A stretch of 64,000 bases of DNA from an uncultured SAR86 cluster bacterium (GCA_902601475.1 CACKNK010000004.1:56769-120768); one strand, 5' to 3'; positions 15,892 to 25,748 are shown, counted from the stretch's first letter. Notes: generated by a model not told the origin, from the letters alone. Translations and numbers: made by a program.

Positions 15892-15981
15892 GGAGAGATG
15901 GCAGAGCGGTTGAATGCACTGGTCTTGAAAACCAGCAAGGGGGCAACTCCTTCCAGGGTTCGAATCCCTGTCTCTCCGCCA
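15892..15981 (+). tRNA. serT: tRNA-Ser(UGA)
   Basis: A 90-base class II tRNA. The acceptor stem pairs GGAGAGA (15892-15898) with TCTCTCC (15971-15977), followed by the discriminator G and an encoded CCA end. The anticodon stem CTGGT/ACCAG encloses the loop CTTGAAA with anticodon TGA at 15926-15928. A long variable arm (AAGGGGGCAACTCCTT) confirms serine type, and the T-loop TTCGAAT is present. It reads UCA and related UCN codons. Confidence 0.98.
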
Positions 15982-15989
15982 GTTTCAAT

Positions 15990-16397
15990 ATGAAAAAATC
16001 AGATCTTTTAGTAGCCCCACCAAATTTCTTAAAGATCCTTGGCAGTGAAGGTTATGACTATGATGAGGAAAATGAAATCATATCAATGAAATTTAACTTG
16101 ACCAGTGATTTTGCTCATACCCTGGGGACAATTATTCAAGGTGGATTTATTACAGCAATGTTGGATGCGTCAATGGGGCATGTTGTGATGCGTAAATATA
16201 ATGGTGATTTCAACAGTGCTACTTTAAGTTTAAACGTACACTTTCTAAGGGCAGGTGAACCAGGTCCTTTTGAGGCTATAGGTAAGATTAATAAACTTGG
16301 AAGATCGATTGTATTTACCTCAAGCGAACTATTCCAAAATGATAAGTTGATTGCAACTGCAACCGCTTCAAATATGTTGATACCACTTAATGAATGA
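15990..16397 (+). CDS. PaaI-type hotdog-fold thioesterase
   Basis: 135 residues of the single-domain hotdog fold. FAHTLGTIIQGGFITAMLDASMGH contains the central helix with the likely catalytic Asp (LDASMG), and TLSLNVHFLRAG and SSELFQNDKLIATATASN complete the sheet. PaaI-like enzymes hydrolyse acyl- or aryl-CoA thioesters in the cytoplasm. The ATG begins 8 bases after the tRNA CCA end, so the gene may be read from the tRNA promoter. Its last eight bases overlap the start of the DUF3089 gene (ATGAATGA). Confidence 0.85.
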   Translation: MKKSDLLVAPPNFLKILGSEGYDYDEENEIISMKFNLTSDFAHTLGTIIQGGFITAMLDASMGHVVMRKYNGDFNSATLSLNVHFLRAGEPGPFEAIGKINKLGRSIVFTSSELFQNDKLIATATASNMLIPLNE

Positions 16398-17472
16398 TCA
16401 ATCCAAAAAATTTTTAAATTCTATAAAGCCAATAGAACCTTTTAGTGCAAGTAATTTACCTCCTGAACCTTCATATTCAGATCTCTACTCTTGGGTTGCT
16501 CATCCAGAAGTTGATGGGTATCACCAAATAGTTCCTAAAGGTGAGAATTCAATTTCAAAATCCATGAAAGATATTGATGTATTTTTTATACATCCAACTG
16601 GTTTTTTTGGAAAGAATTGGAATGGACCGGTTGATCGTAATCATGCTTGCTTCCAAAGATCTGAGATTTATATGGCTTCTCAAGCTTCAAGCTTTTATGA
16701 GTCTTGTAATATCTTTGCACCTGAATATAGACAGGCAACATATTATTGTTTTTTTGATTTAGAAGGTAATGGTTATCAAGCTCAGGATGTTGCCTATTCT
16801 GATATTGAAAGAGCTTTTGATTATTATATGGAGCACCACAATAGTGGTAGACCTTTTTTTATTGCATCTCACAGTCAAGGATCTTTGCATGCACAAAGGT
16901 TAATTTATAATCGTATTGCTGGTAAAGAGCTTACCAATCAATTTATTGCAGCTTATCTTATTGGTTATATTGTTCCATTAAAACATTTCGATCTTTTATT
17001 TGCTGGACTTAAAAATTCAAATTCTTCAAATGATACTCAGTCTATAATTTCATGGGGTGCAGGTGTTGAGGGTTTTACAAGACCTAGAGCACATGCTATG
17101 TACTGGACGCCAGATGAATGGATTAGAGAAGAAATGGAGCAACCATTGGTATGTCAAAATCCAATAACTTGGAATAGTTCGAGTGATTGGGTTAGAAACA
17201 CAAATCAAATTTCTATTAGATTAAAATCGTCTGAAATCAAAGCCTTAGATTACTACGCCATTCAACATGCACAGTCAAAAATTTCCATTGAGTACACTGA
17301 TGTCACAGAGATGGAAGTCCGTATTAGCCCAAATCATATAATTGAATTAAGAGGCCCGCTCATTGATAAAGTTAGTAAACTCTCCGTAAATGGCGATTTA
17401 CATAATTTTGATATTCAACTTTTTTGGAAAGCCATAAGAAACAATATCAAAGATCGTATCGCATCAATCTAG
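16390..17472 (+). CDS. DUF3089 family alpha/beta hydrolase
   Basis: 360 residues. VFFIHPTGFFG at about 64-74 and FAPEYRQATYYCFF near 109-122, then DIERAFDYYMEHHNSGRPFFIASHSQGS with Ser162 as nucleophile, match the DUF3089 family of predicted esterases. Later segments (YLIGYIVP, FISWGAGVEG-like SIISWGAGVE, and CQNPITWNSS) are also typical. No signal peptide is visible. Substrate unknown, although frequent occurrence with lipid genes in marine gammaproteobacteria fits an esterase role. Overlaps the thioesterase upstream and is followed 2 bases later by an MFS gene. Confidence 0.8.
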   Translation: MNDQSKKFLNSIKPIEPFSASNLPPEPSYSDLYSWVAHPEVDGYHQIVPKGENSISKSMKDIDVFFIHPTGFFGKNWNGPVDRNHACFQRSEIYMASQASSFYESCNIFAPEYRQATYYCFFDLEGNGYQAQDVAYSDIERAFDYYMEHHNSGRPFFIASHSQGSLHAQRLIYNRIAGKELTNQFIAAYLIGYIVPLKHFDLLFAGLKNSNSSNDTQSIISWGAGVEGFTRPRAHAMYWTPDEWIREEMEQPLVCQNPITWNSSSDWVRNTNQISIRLKSSEIKALDYYAIQHAQSKISIEYTDVTEMEVRISPNHIIELRGPLIDKVSKLSVNGDLHNFDIQLFWKAIRNNIKDRIASI

Positions 17473-17474
17473 TT

Positions 17475-18875
17475 ATGGTTACCAATCAAGAAAAATTCTT
17501 TTACGGGATTGGAGCTTCAGCGAATGGAATTAAAACGGATGCTTTTACGTATTTTTTACTCTTCTTTTATTCAAATATAATAGGTCTCTCGCCTGGTCTT
17601 TCTTCATTGGCAATTTTTATTGCCTTATGTGTGGATGCGGTAACGGATCCATTGTTGGGCGTAATCTCTGATCGAACCAATCATAAAAACGGACGTCGTC
17701 ATCCATACTTTTTGCTTGGAATACTTCCAATGTCGTTATCTTATTTCATGCTTTTTGCTATTAATTCTGATTGGGGCTTTTCCCAAACACAGTTATTTTT
17801 ATGGATGTTAATCTTCACAATTTTTACACGGCTTGGAATAACTCTTTTTGATGTACCGCACAGATCACTAGGTAGTGAGATGTCCCAATCTTATTCTGAA
17901 CGAACCAGCATTTTCTCATGGCGTGAATTACTGCAAACAGCCGGAGGACTTACTAATGCTTTATTGGCTTATTCAGTTTTCTTTCGTGCTACAACTGAAT
18001 ATAAAGTAGGGCTACTAAATCCAGAACCATGGATTTACTACGGCTTTACAGGTGCATGCTTGATGGCCATTGCTGTCTTAACGACTTATTTTGGAACATT
18101 ACAATACAAACATAACAGGAATGCAGTCCAGAGTTATTCCTTGGGCGATTTAATTAAACAGATACTCACAGCCTTAAAAAATAGAAACTTTATATTATTC
18201 TTTTTTGGATATTTATTCATTGCTTCAAGTTGGGGAATTAGCAGTTCATTACAGCTATATGTAACAACATATTTTTGGGAGTTTGAAACCTCAATGTTAA
18301 CGTTCTTTATCCCAATCTATGCTTTTGCTACCTTCAGTGCATTTTTAATCTTGAATCTATTTACATCAAAATTTGAAAAAAGAAATCTATTAATGATTGC
18401 TATTTTTATTGCAGCTTTTATTAATTCATTACCGTTCCCACTAGCTACATTTGGATTATTACCAGAATTTGGATCATGGAAATTATTTTTTGCTACCACT
18501 CCTTTTTTATTTGTGACTAGTACAGGATTAGTAGCTTCAGCAATCATAAGGGAATCAATGTTAGGAGACATTAGTGATGAGGTTCAATTAAACACAGGTT
18601 TTGGACAACAGGGCTTAATGTTTGCGAGTTCCTCCTTTATTGGCAAACTTAATACAGGTCTAGGTATTTTGTTATCAGGCCTTCTGTTGGAGTCGATAAA
18701 TTTTCCGCAAGGTCAAGATGCTATTCCTGATGCAAATCAAATATTTAATTTAGCTTTTACCCAAGGGCCATTTGTTAGTTTATTGATGATCATTCCATTT
18801 TTTATTTTCTATTTTTATAAAATCGATAGAGAACGTCATAATGAAATTATCTCTGAAATTAAAAAAAAGCTATAA
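17475..18875 (+). CDS. MFS transporter of the GPH (sugar:cation symporter) family
   Basis: 466 residues from ATG 17475, two bases after the DUF3089 stop; a longer reading from 17424 would overlap that gene by 49 bases and adds a charged non-homologous tail. About twelve hydrophobic helices are present. The GPH features are DAVTDPLLGVISDRTNHKNGRRHPYFLLG in the first cytosolic loop and SWRELLQTAGG after helix 5. Family members import melibiose, glucuronides and related glycosides, or other solutes, with Na+ or H+. No glycosidase is adjacent, so the solute is unknown. Confidence 0.85.
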   Translation: MVTNQEKFFYGIGASANGIKTDAFTYFLLFFYSNIIGLSPGLSSLAIFIALCVDAVTDPLLGVISDRTNHKNGRRHPYFLLGILPMSLSYFMLFAINSDWGFSQTQLFLWMLIFTIFTRLGITLFDVPHRSLGSEMSQSYSERTSIFSWRELLQTAGGLTNALLAYSVFFRATTEYKVGLLNPEPWIYYGFTGACLMAIAVLTTYFGTLQYKHNRNAVQSYSLGDLIKQILTALKNRNFILFFFGYLFIASSWGISSSLQLYVTTYFWEFETSMLTFFIPIYAFATFSAFLILNLFTSKFEKRNLLMIAIFIAAFINSLPFPLATFGLLPEFGSWKLFFATTPFLFVTSTGLVASAIIRESMLGDISDEVQLNTGFGQQGLMFASSSFIGKLNTGLGILLSGLLLESINFPQGQDAIPDANQIFNLAFTQGPFVSLLMIIPFFIFYFYKIDRERHNEIISEIKKKL

Positions 18876-18891
18876 TAATTTGAGTTAAATC

Positions 18892-19491
18892 ATGGAAGCG
18901 CTGGAAACCACAAAATATAACCTTAAAGCTCAGTCTATCATTGAGTCAGCAGTCTTTAATTTTAATCGAAATGGATTTTACGGTACCTCTTTAGAACACA
19001 TCACCAGAAGCTTAAATATGACTGATAAGTCTATTTATTATTATTTTAAAAACAAAGAAGACTTATTTATTGCTGCTTTGCACCATACACAAGAAAGCCT
19101 TTGTTTAGCGATAACTGAAGCGAAAGCATTGAAGGTAAATGCATTGGAAAAAATACAATTTTTAGCCACACAATGTGCTTCGATTGATGGCTTAGAACTT
19201 TTAGGTAATGTCCCTCACGAAATCACTAAACATAAGATGTATCCAAAAATTCAAAAACGCTTAAAAAAACATCATCAAATTACGATTGGTTTTTTTGAAA
19301 TGGGACAAAAAGATAAATCCATCATCAAAGGTAATCCAGTTGATCAATGGACGCTCTATACCGGAGGCTTTTTGGCTTACTTTAATTGGTATAAATTTGT
19401 TGATAGATCTAAAGTTGATTACCAAAAACAAATTGATGATATGAGGTTTATGATTGAAAGAGCTTTTTCAACTGCTTATAAAAAGTCATGA
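18892..19491 (+). CDS. TetR family transcriptional regulator
   Basis: 199 residues. The N-terminal DNA-binding domain reads IIESAVFNFNRNGFYGTSLEHI then TRSLNMTDKSIYYYFKNKEDLF at about residues 15-60, a textbook TetR helix-turn-helix. The C-terminal part is helical and probably binds a ligand. The gene follows the GPH transporter by 16 bases and its end overlaps a small DUF1145 gene by four bases (ATGA). It may regulate the surrounding transporters or fatty-acid genes; no clear operator palindrome was found beside it. Confidence 0.88.
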   Translation: MEALETTKYNLKAQSIIESAVFNFNRNGFYGTSLEHITRSLNMTDKSIYYYFKNKEDLFIAALHHTQESLCLAITEAKALKVNALEKIQFLATQCASIDGLELLGNVPHEITKHKMYPKIQKRLKKHHQITIGFFEMGQKDKSIIKGNPVDQWTLYTGGFLAYFNWYKFVDRSKVDYQKQIDDMRFMIERAFSTAYKKS

Positions 19492-19736
19492 TTAAGCTAC
19501 CACATATTATTACATTGATGCTTTGGGCATTTGGATTGGTTAATTTGTTTGAACCTTTTAATGGTTTATTGGGACTCATAGCCTCATTTGTTTTTTATTT
19601 ACTTTTAATAGCGCACATAGCAGAAATATTTATTTTTAATAACAAAATTAAATCTCACTCTACTTCATATCCATACGGCTTATTTATGACATTGCTTTAT
19701 GGAGTGATCTATCTAAATACATTAGATAAAAAATAA
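19488..19736 (+). CDS. DUF1145-like small membrane protein
   Basis: 82 residues with two or three hydrophobic helices (HIITLMLWAFGLVNLFEPF, LIASFVFYLLLIAHIAEIFIF, YGLFMTLLYGVIYL). The helix pair with the HxxE motif (AHIAEIF) resembles the DUF1145 family of short proteins. Function unknown. It is coupled to the TetR gene by an ATGA overlap and precedes the MATE gene by three bases, so the three probably form one transcript. Confidence 0.6.
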   Translation: MIKLPHIITLMLWAFGLVNLFEPFNGLLGLIASFVFYLLLIAHIAEIFIFNNKIKSHSTSYPYGLFMTLLYGVIYLNTLDKK

Positions 19737-19739
19737 TTC

Positions 19740-21089
19740 ATGAACACTCCTGCGGAGGGATTCATACCTCAAGGATCGCGCGGCGTTTGGCTCCTGGCAT
19801 GGCCATCAATTATTACCAATTTACTTTATGCAACAGGATCAATAATTGCTATAAAAATTGTTGGGCAATTTGGATCTGATGAAATTGCTGCTGCGGTAAC
19901 TGGTCAAAGAATTTCATTTATTTTACAAGCAGTTCTTTCTGGGGTCTTGGCTGGCACAACAGCTTTGGTAGCACGTAACTGGGGAGCAAAGAATTATGAT
20001 AATGCCAGTCAATTTATTGTTACAACTGTTCAATTAGTCTTAGTTTTATCAGTGGTAACAAGTATCTTTGTACATAGGTATGCATATGATATTTCTTTCT
20101 TTTTTGCGCTAAGAGGTGATGCACTTATTTATTCATCAGAGTATCTGAGAGTTTTATCTCCATATTTTATTTTCTATGGCTTAGGTATTGCTCTTATTAC
20201 TGCTCTAAGAGCAGTTGGAGACGTAAAAACTCCTCTCATAATTGCGTTAATTATGAATATCTCTGGCGTCTTTTTTATGATTGTCTTAGCTAATGGTTAC
20301 TTAGGATTTAAAAATTATGGTTATCTAGGTGCTGCTTTAGGAAATGGCATTTCATACCTTGTTGGTGGCGTATGCATAATTATTGCTTGGGTATCTGGTT
20401 TATTGTCAGTAAGACCCAAAAATTATTTAGGAATTAATTTCTCTCAAATAAAAGAAATCCTTTTTGTTGGTTATCCAGCAGCCTTAGAGCAAGTTGTTTT
20501 CCAGTTTGGCATTACTGCTTTTTTAATACTTGTTTCATACTACGGTACTGATGCCTATGCAGCATATGGAATTGGCGTTCAGATCCTTTCTTTTTCTTTT
20601 GTTATAGGATTTGGATTTTCCATTGCTGGAGCAACACTCGTTGGTCAGCATTTGGGTGCATTAGATGTTAATCAAGCAAGAAGATCAGGTTGGGGCGCTA
20701 TGCGACTTTCAATTATCTCTATGTCTCTGTTTGGGCTACTAATTTCATTATTTGCAGAGCCACTAGCGTATTTTATGATCAATGACGAGTCAGTTGTTAG
20801 ATTAACAGTTCTATTTATTTGGCTACTAGGCTCCATGCAGCCATTTATGGCAATTGAATTTTCTTTAGGTGGTGCACTGAGGGGAGCAGGCGATACCAAA
20901 ACTCCATTAATGATTACTTTGACTTGTTTGGTATTGATTAGAGTAAGCCTTGCTGGTCTATTCTTTTATTTTTCGTTACCAGTTGAGTATATTTTTGCTA
21001 GTTTGCTTGCTGATTATATAGTTAAAGGTTTCCTCTATACCTATAGTTTCCGTTCAGGAAAATGGGTGCACGCAATAAAATCAACTTAA
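19740..21089 (+). CDS. MATE family efflux transporter
   Basis: 449 residues with twelve predicted helices in two similar halves. The first half has WLLAWPSIITNLLYATGSI and LAGTTALVARNWGA. The second has GYPAALEQVVFQFG and IAGATLVGQHLGA. ALRAVGDVKTPLI and its repeat ALRGAGDTKTPLM are the classic MATE repeat. MATE proteins export cationic drugs or metabolites using Na+ or H+. The last 9 bases overlap the convergent DUF349 gene. Confidence 0.92.
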   Translation: MNTPAEGFIPQGSRGVWLLAWPSIITNLLYATGSIIAIKIVGQFGSDEIAAAVTGQRISFILQAVLSGVLAGTTALVARNWGAKNYDNASQFIVTTVQLVLVLSVVTSIFVHRYAYDISFFFALRGDALIYSSEYLRVLSPYFIFYGLGIALITALRAVGDVKTPLIIALIMNISGVFFMIVLANGYLGFKNYGYLGAALGNGISYLVGGVCIIIAWVSGLLSVRPKNYLGINFSQIKEILFVGYPAALEQVVFQFGITAFLILVSYYGTDAYAAYGIGVQILSFSFVIGFGFSIAGATLVGQHLGALDVNQARRSGWGAMRLSIISMSLFGLLISLFAEPLAYFMINDESVVRLTVLFIWLLGSMQPFMAIEFSLGGALRGAGDTKTPLMITLTCLVLIRVSLAGLFFYFSLPVEYIFASLLADYIVKGFLYTYSFRSGKWVHAIKST

Positions 21090-22490
21090 ACGCGGATTTG
21101 TTTTAACGATCCTTTTCCATAAACGTTTTTCATCTGGATTAGGATTTTTTGAACTTAGATTATTAAAGAATTTTTCTAAGCATTCATAGAATTTTTCCTG
21201 ATCATTTAAATTAGAATTAAATTTATCTTGTAACACCTTAAGGTTAATTTTGTCTCTAATTGACTGATCTTTTTTTAATGAATCCACATTAGCATGGATT
21301 TCAATTTCAATTACTGCCTCAGTTAAGAGATTCTTATTATTATTAAAATTAGATTTTTCAACCATCTGTCTAATTTTATGAGGAATTGAATCCATATCCT
21401 CAAGATTTTCAATTTTATCTATTAGTGATTCAAAATCTTTTAACTTATTCTTTTTCTTCTCCTCAGCTGCTTTGGTTTTTATACCTAAAAGATATTTATT
21501 TACTTCAGTAAATTCTTTAGATTTAGAGGCATGTTTAATAGTTTGCAAGAAAGACTCGATATCATTTGGTGAAGAGTTACTTAATTCATCTTTAATATAT
21601 TTTTTTAGTAATAAAATCTCTTCATCAGCCATTGCTTTTTTTTCAGCATAGAATTTATCTGCTGCTGCATTCAATTCTTTCCATAACCTATCATCATTTT
21701 TTCTTCCAGCAGATTGAATTCTTTGAAATTGATTTTTAATTTCTAAAAACGCTTTAATGTTTTTAGAGTTATCTTCATGACTAAGCTCACTTACTTTTGT
21801 TATTAAATTTTCTTTTGAAAGCTTATTACTTGATTCTATTGTCTTAAGATGGTCAAAAATTGGTTTTCTTGCGGCTGAGAATTCTTGTTTTAAATGCTTG
21901 AAGTCATCATCACGAACAGGAGCAAACTTTTGCCATTCATCAAATTGATTCTTTAAATATTTATACAGATTTTTATTTTTTTTGAACTCGCTACTTTGTA
22001 CATATGAGTTAATTGATGTAATTATTTCTCTGCGCTTGTTGGCATTTTCAATTTTTATACTATCAAGCTCCGCAAAGAATTCTTCACAGGGCTGCCATGC
22101 TATATCAGTTAGAGTTTTAAACTCCTCCCATTGATCTCTACTAGCAGGTCTACTTGAATTATCTAGTTGTTGCCATTTTGTTTGGATTTCATGTATTTTG
22201 TTTGCCTGATCCCTAGGTTTAAGCTCAACAGAATCATTAATTAAGGCCCGGACTTCTTTAATCATTTCAGCTCTTTTAGGATTTACGGCGAAGGATGAAA
22301 CATCATTGAAATATCGCGATTGAGCTAAAACAAAATTATGTTTATGTCTAAGCTTGTTTGGTACTGATGGTAGCGATTTTAAGTCTAGGTTGAGGCTTTT
22401 AAGTAATTTTTGACCTGCCTTAATTGAACCATCATTAAAGTGAGACTCGATAGCTTCTATCTTTTGAAATAAATCTTTATGTGATCCCAC
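21081..22490 (-). CDS. DUF349-repeat coiled-coil protein
   Basis: 469 residues, very rich in Lys, Glu, Asp and Asn and largely helical. Several copies of the DUF349 pattern are present, for example IQTKWQQLDNSSRPASRDQWEEFKT, KYLKNQFDEWQKFAPVRDDD and IKNQFQRIQSAGRKNDDRLWKELNAA. DUF349 proteins are common in gammaproteobacteria and Bacteroidetes; their role is not settled. No signal peptide or enzymatic motif is visible. It is divergent from trpS, with 36 bases between the chosen starts, and its C-terminus overlaps MATE. Confidence 0.8.
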   Translation of the reverse strand: MGSHKDLFQKIEAIESHFNDGSIKAGQKLLKSLNLDLKSLPSVPNKLRHKHNFVLAQSRYFNDVSSFAVNPKRAEMIKEVRALINDSVELKPRDQANKIHEIQTKWQQLDNSSRPASRDQWEEFKTLTDIAWQPCEEFFAELDSIKIENANKRREIITSINSYVQSSEFKKNKNLYKYLKNQFDEWQKFAPVRDDDFKHLKQEFSAARKPIFDHLKTIESSNKLSKENLITKVSELSHEDNSKNIKAFLEIKNQFQRIQSAGRKNDDRLWKELNAAADKFYAEKKAMADEEILLLKKYIKDELSNSSPNDIESFLQTIKHASKSKEFTEVNKYLLGIKTKAAEEKKKNKLKDFESLIDKIENLEDMDSIPHKIRQMVEKSNFNNNKNLLTEAVIEIEIHANVDSLKKDQSIRDKINLKVLQDKFNSNLNDQEKFYECLEKFFNNLSSKNPNPDEKRLWKRIVKTNPRLS

Positions 22491-22526
22491 TTTTTGTATC
22501 CGATGAAGTTTATAATTAGTAGTTCA

Positions 22527-23534
22527 ATGAAAAAAAGAATTTTAACAGGTATTACCACAACTGGTATCCCTCATATTGGAAATTTTTTTGGTGCTATTAA
22601 TCCTGCTATAGAATTATCTGCGTCTAATGACGCAGAATCTTTTTTATTTTTAGCTGATTTACACGCTATTATCAAACAAAATAATCACTCTGCAATTGAG
22701 GATTCTGTTAAGAATGTTGCTCTTGCTTGGCTGTCAGCGGGACTTAATCCTGATAACACATATTTTTACAGACAATCAGATATTCCTGAAATAAGTGAGC
22801 TAGCATGGATTTTGGGTTGTGTTACTGCAAAAGGCCTAATAAATCGGTCGCATGCGTATAAGGCTGCTGTTGATCAGAATAAAGCTAATAATTTAGATGA
22901 TGATAAAGCAATCACCATGGGCTTATTTTCTTATCCGGTATTGATGGCAGCAGATATATTAATTTTTAATGCAACACATGTCCCAGTTGGAAGTGATCAA
23001 ATTCAGCATCTTGAAATGACCAGAGATATCGCAGGTAGATTTAATCATATTTATAAAAATGATCTCTTTAATCTCCCAGAGGCTATTACAAATGATGATG
23101 CAAAGACAATACCGGGTCTTGATGGAAGAAAAATGAGCAAGTCGTACAACAATGTCATACCTTTCTTATGTACAGAGAAAGAGCTTCAAAAAGGAGTGAT
23201 GCGTATCGTTACTAATTCACTTGAGCCTGGTGTTAAAAAAGATACAAAAGACTGTAATTTATTTACGATTTATTCATCATTTGCTTCAAATGATCAGATT
23301 AATGCCTTAAAGAAACTTTATGCTGATGGGGTAGGTTGGGGTGAAGCTAAAAAATTAGTATTTAATGACCTAAATGCAATCATAGAACCAGTGAGGGATC
23401 GTTATTTTGACTTGTTGCAAAAACCTGATTATTTAAATGACGTTCTTGATCACGGCTCTTCAAAAGTGACTCCAATAGCTAAAGAACTTTTAGAGAAGGT
23501 TAGAGATCTAGTCGGCATCAAAAAAATCAGTTAA
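22527..23534 (+). CDS. trpS: tryptophanyl-tRNA synthetase
   Basis: 335 residues from ATG 22527, whose MKKRILTGITTTG start matches the usual beginning and length of bacterial TrpRS; a TTG start at 22494 would add eleven residues. The class I HIGH motif is PHIGN and the KMSKS motif is GRKMSKSYNN. The protein charges tRNA-Trp in the cytoplasm. It opens a fifteen-gene plus-strand run. No clear Shine-Dalgarno is seen before this ATG. Confidence 0.95.
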   Translation: MKKRILTGITTTGIPHIGNFFGAINPAIELSASNDAESFLFLADLHAIIKQNNHSAIEDSVKNVALAWLSAGLNPDNTYFYRQSDIPEISELAWILGCVTAKGLINRSHAYKAAVDQNKANNLDDDKAITMGLFSYPVLMAADILIFNATHVPVGSDQIQHLEMTRDIAGRFNHIYKNDLFNLPEAITNDDAKTIPGLDGRKMSKSYNNVIPFLCTEKELQKGVMRIVTNSLEPGVKKDTKDCNLFTIYSSFASNDQINALKKLYADGVGWGEAKKLVFNDLNAIIEPVRDRYFDLLQKPDYLNDVLDHGSSKVTPIAKELLEKVRDLVGIKKIS

Positions 23535-23539
23535 TAAAC

Positions 23540-24736
23540 ATGAATAACCATCTTTTTTGGCTAAAATTTGGCCTATTTTCAGTGGGTTTAGGCCAATCAT
23601 TTGCCTTTGTGCTTGTACCACCACTTGCAAGAGATCTTGGTTTATCAGAAATACAAACATCCACTATTTTTGCAATCTCTGCAGTTGCTTGGGCCATTAC
23701 AAGTGCATCATGGGGTAGAGCATCAGATAATTTTGGTAGAAGAAATATTGCAGTAATTGGTTTAATTGGGTATTCAATTTCCATTATCGCATTGATAACC
23801 CCTTTATTTCTTGTAGAGCAAAATCTTCTAGCTTTTGTATACCTTTTTCCCTCGTTGATACTTGGGAGGTTAATAAATGGCCTAATTGGCTCTGCTACAA
23901 GACCTGCATCATTTGCTTATTTAGCTGATATAACACCACCTGAAAAAAGAACAGTTAAATTTGCCCGTATGGAGTCTAGTTTCTTGGCGGGAACCGTTCT
24001 AGGCCCTCTAATTGGCGGATTTTTATTCTTATTTTCACAATCACTACCGTTTTATTTGTTTGCAGCTTGTGCATTGACAGCAGCATTGCAGCTATATCTA
24101 AAAATGCCAAATACAAAAGTAACGACTGAAATAGCAAATAAGATAAATACTATCTCTTTTAGAGATGCTAATGTCTGGCCATTTTTATTTTTTGCAGCAC
24201 TTATAAGCTTTTGCCAAGCATCTTTACTTCAGAGTATTGGTTTTTATATAACTGATATTTTTAGCGATTTACCTGATTTACCTCTAATTATAAGTATTTG
24301 CTTCGCAATCCTTTCGATTTCAACCATTATTTCTCAATATTTATTTACAGATTTATTTGGCTTAGATAATTCTAAGTTACTCAAATACGGTATTTTAATT
24401 GTATTAATTTCATATTTATTTGCTGCTTACTCTAGCTCAATAGCTATTTTTTACTTCGCAATAATACTAAATGGTATTGGTTCGGGGATGATCAGACCGG
24501 CTAACGCATCAGCACTTTCGCTGGCTCAAAGTCCTGAAAATCAAGGTTCTGCTGCTGGGTATTTGGGCTCTGTTATACCTATTGGACACATGCTAACTCC
24601 TGTTGTTGCGATGCCCATTTACCAAATTGATCCAACTTATTTATATATATTTAGCGCAATATTATGTTTTATCGCAGCAATCTTTATAATAATTAATCCA
24701 ACAATGAAATCAGTAAAACTTTTAGAAAATGAGTAA
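23540..24736 (+). CDS. MFS transporter, TetA-like drug:H+ antiporter type
   Basis: 398 residues with twelve hydrophobic helices. The motif A loop between helices 2 and 3 reads WGRASDNFGRRN, and motif C-like SFLAGTVLGPLIGGFLF lies in helix 5, which marks 12-TM drug/H+ antiporters of the TetA/Bcr kind. The substrate is unknown. It begins five bases after trpS and overlaps hemH by eight bases, so it is embedded in a housekeeping run and is not regulated by an adjacent repressor. Confidence 0.85.
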   Translation: MNNHLFWLKFGLFSVGLGQSFAFVLVPPLARDLGLSEIQTSTIFAISAVAWAITSASWGRASDNFGRRNIAVIGLIGYSISIIALITPLFLVEQNLLAFVYLFPSLILGRLINGLIGSATRPASFAYLADITPPEKRTVKFARMESSFLAGTVLGPLIGGFLFLFSQSLPFYLFAACALTAALQLYLKMPNTKVTTEIANKINTISFRDANVWPFLFFAALISFCQASLLQSIGFYITDIFSDLPDLPLIISICFAILSISTIISQYLFTDLFGLDNSKLLKYGILIVLISYLFAAYSSSIAIFYFAIILNGIGSGMIRPANASALSLAQSPENQGSAAGYLGSVIPIGHMLTPVVAMPIYQIDPTYLYIFSAILCFIAAIFIIINPTMKSVKLLENE

Positions 24737-25748
24737 ATCTAAATCATTATTACTTGTAAATTTGGGTACTCCAAATAAGCCAACTTATTTTTCTGTGTTT
24801 AGTTATTTAAGAGAGTTTTTATCTGATTATCGAGTGCTTGATGTGCCTGGCCCAATTCGATTCTTTCTTGTGAATTTTATTATATGCCCATTTAGATCGT
24901 TGAGCAGTTCAAAGCTTTACAAGAAGCTTTGGGAAAGAAATAACTCTGAATCTCCATTGATAAAACATGCAAATACTTTGAAGAGTATATTAAATGACAG
25001 GCTAGATGATTATGAGGTTTTTTATGCAATGAGATACCAAAATCCATCATTAAAAAACGTCATCAACTCAATTATGCAATCCAATCCATCAGAGATAGTA
25101 GTTTTTCCTCTATTTCCTCAGTATGCGTCGTCTACTACAGGAAGTGTGTTTGAAGCTTTCACAACAGAACTTTCTAAGTACTGGGTGGTACCAAAAGTTA
25201 CATTTATAAATCAATTTTATACAAATCATAAATTTATTAGTGCATGGGCAAACAAACTATCAAGTTATGACTTGGATACCTACGATAGAATAGTTTTTTC
25301 TTATCACGGGTTACCAAATTCGCACGTCGATAAAGTCTATATGAATGGATTGTGTGCAGATAGAAATTGTGAATCTAATTTCAACGAAGAAAATAAGTTT
25401 TGTTATAAGGCTGCTTCATTTCATACAACGAAACTTATTCAAGAAAGATTGGGATTAAATGCAGATAAGTGTATTACTTGCTTTCAATCAAGACTTACAA
25501 AGAATTGGATAACTCCATTTACAGATAGTGTCTTAGAGGAATTAGCAACCAATAATCAAAAGAAGATATTGGTTTTAGCACCTGCCTTTACAGCTGATAA
25601 TCTAGAAACACTAATCGAGATAGATGATGAGTATAAAGAATTATTTGTTGAGGCTGGTGGAGACACTCTTGATTTTGTCGAGTCTCTTAATGACGACGAA
25701 GAATGGGTTCAGGCTATAATTAATATTTTAGGAGAAACTAATGTTTAA
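24729..25748 (+). CDS. hemH: ferrochelatase
   Basis: 339 residues. The N-terminal LLLVNLGTPNKPT and FLSDYRV, the middle FPLFPQYASSTTGSV, and the catalytic His193 in FSYHGLP are standard ferrochelatase motifs; FQSRL and APAFTADNLETL with the active-site glutamate follow. It inserts Fe2+ into protoporphyrin IX, the last step of haem synthesis, at the inner membrane. Five cysteines at about 209, 214, 225, 248 and 251 cluster in the middle, which could indicate an Fe-S site as in some ferrochelatases; this is not proven. Overlaps neighbours on both sides by eight bases. Confidence 0.95.
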   Translation: MSKSKSLLLVNLGTPNKPTYFSVFSYLREFLSDYRVLDVPGPIRFFLVNFIICPFRSLSSSKLYKKLWERNNSESPLIKHANTLKSILNDRLDDYEVFYAMRYQNPSLKNVINSIMQSNPSEIVVFPLFPQYASSTTGSVFEAFTTELSKYWVVPKVTFINQFYTNHKFISAWANKLSSYDLDTYDRIVFSYHGLPNSHVDKVYMNGLCADRNCESNFNEENKFCYKAASFHTTKLIQERLGLNADKCITCFQSRLTKNWITPFTDSVLEELATNNQKKILVLAPAFTADNLETLIEIDDEYKELFVEAGGDTLDFVESLNDDEEWVQAIINILGETNV

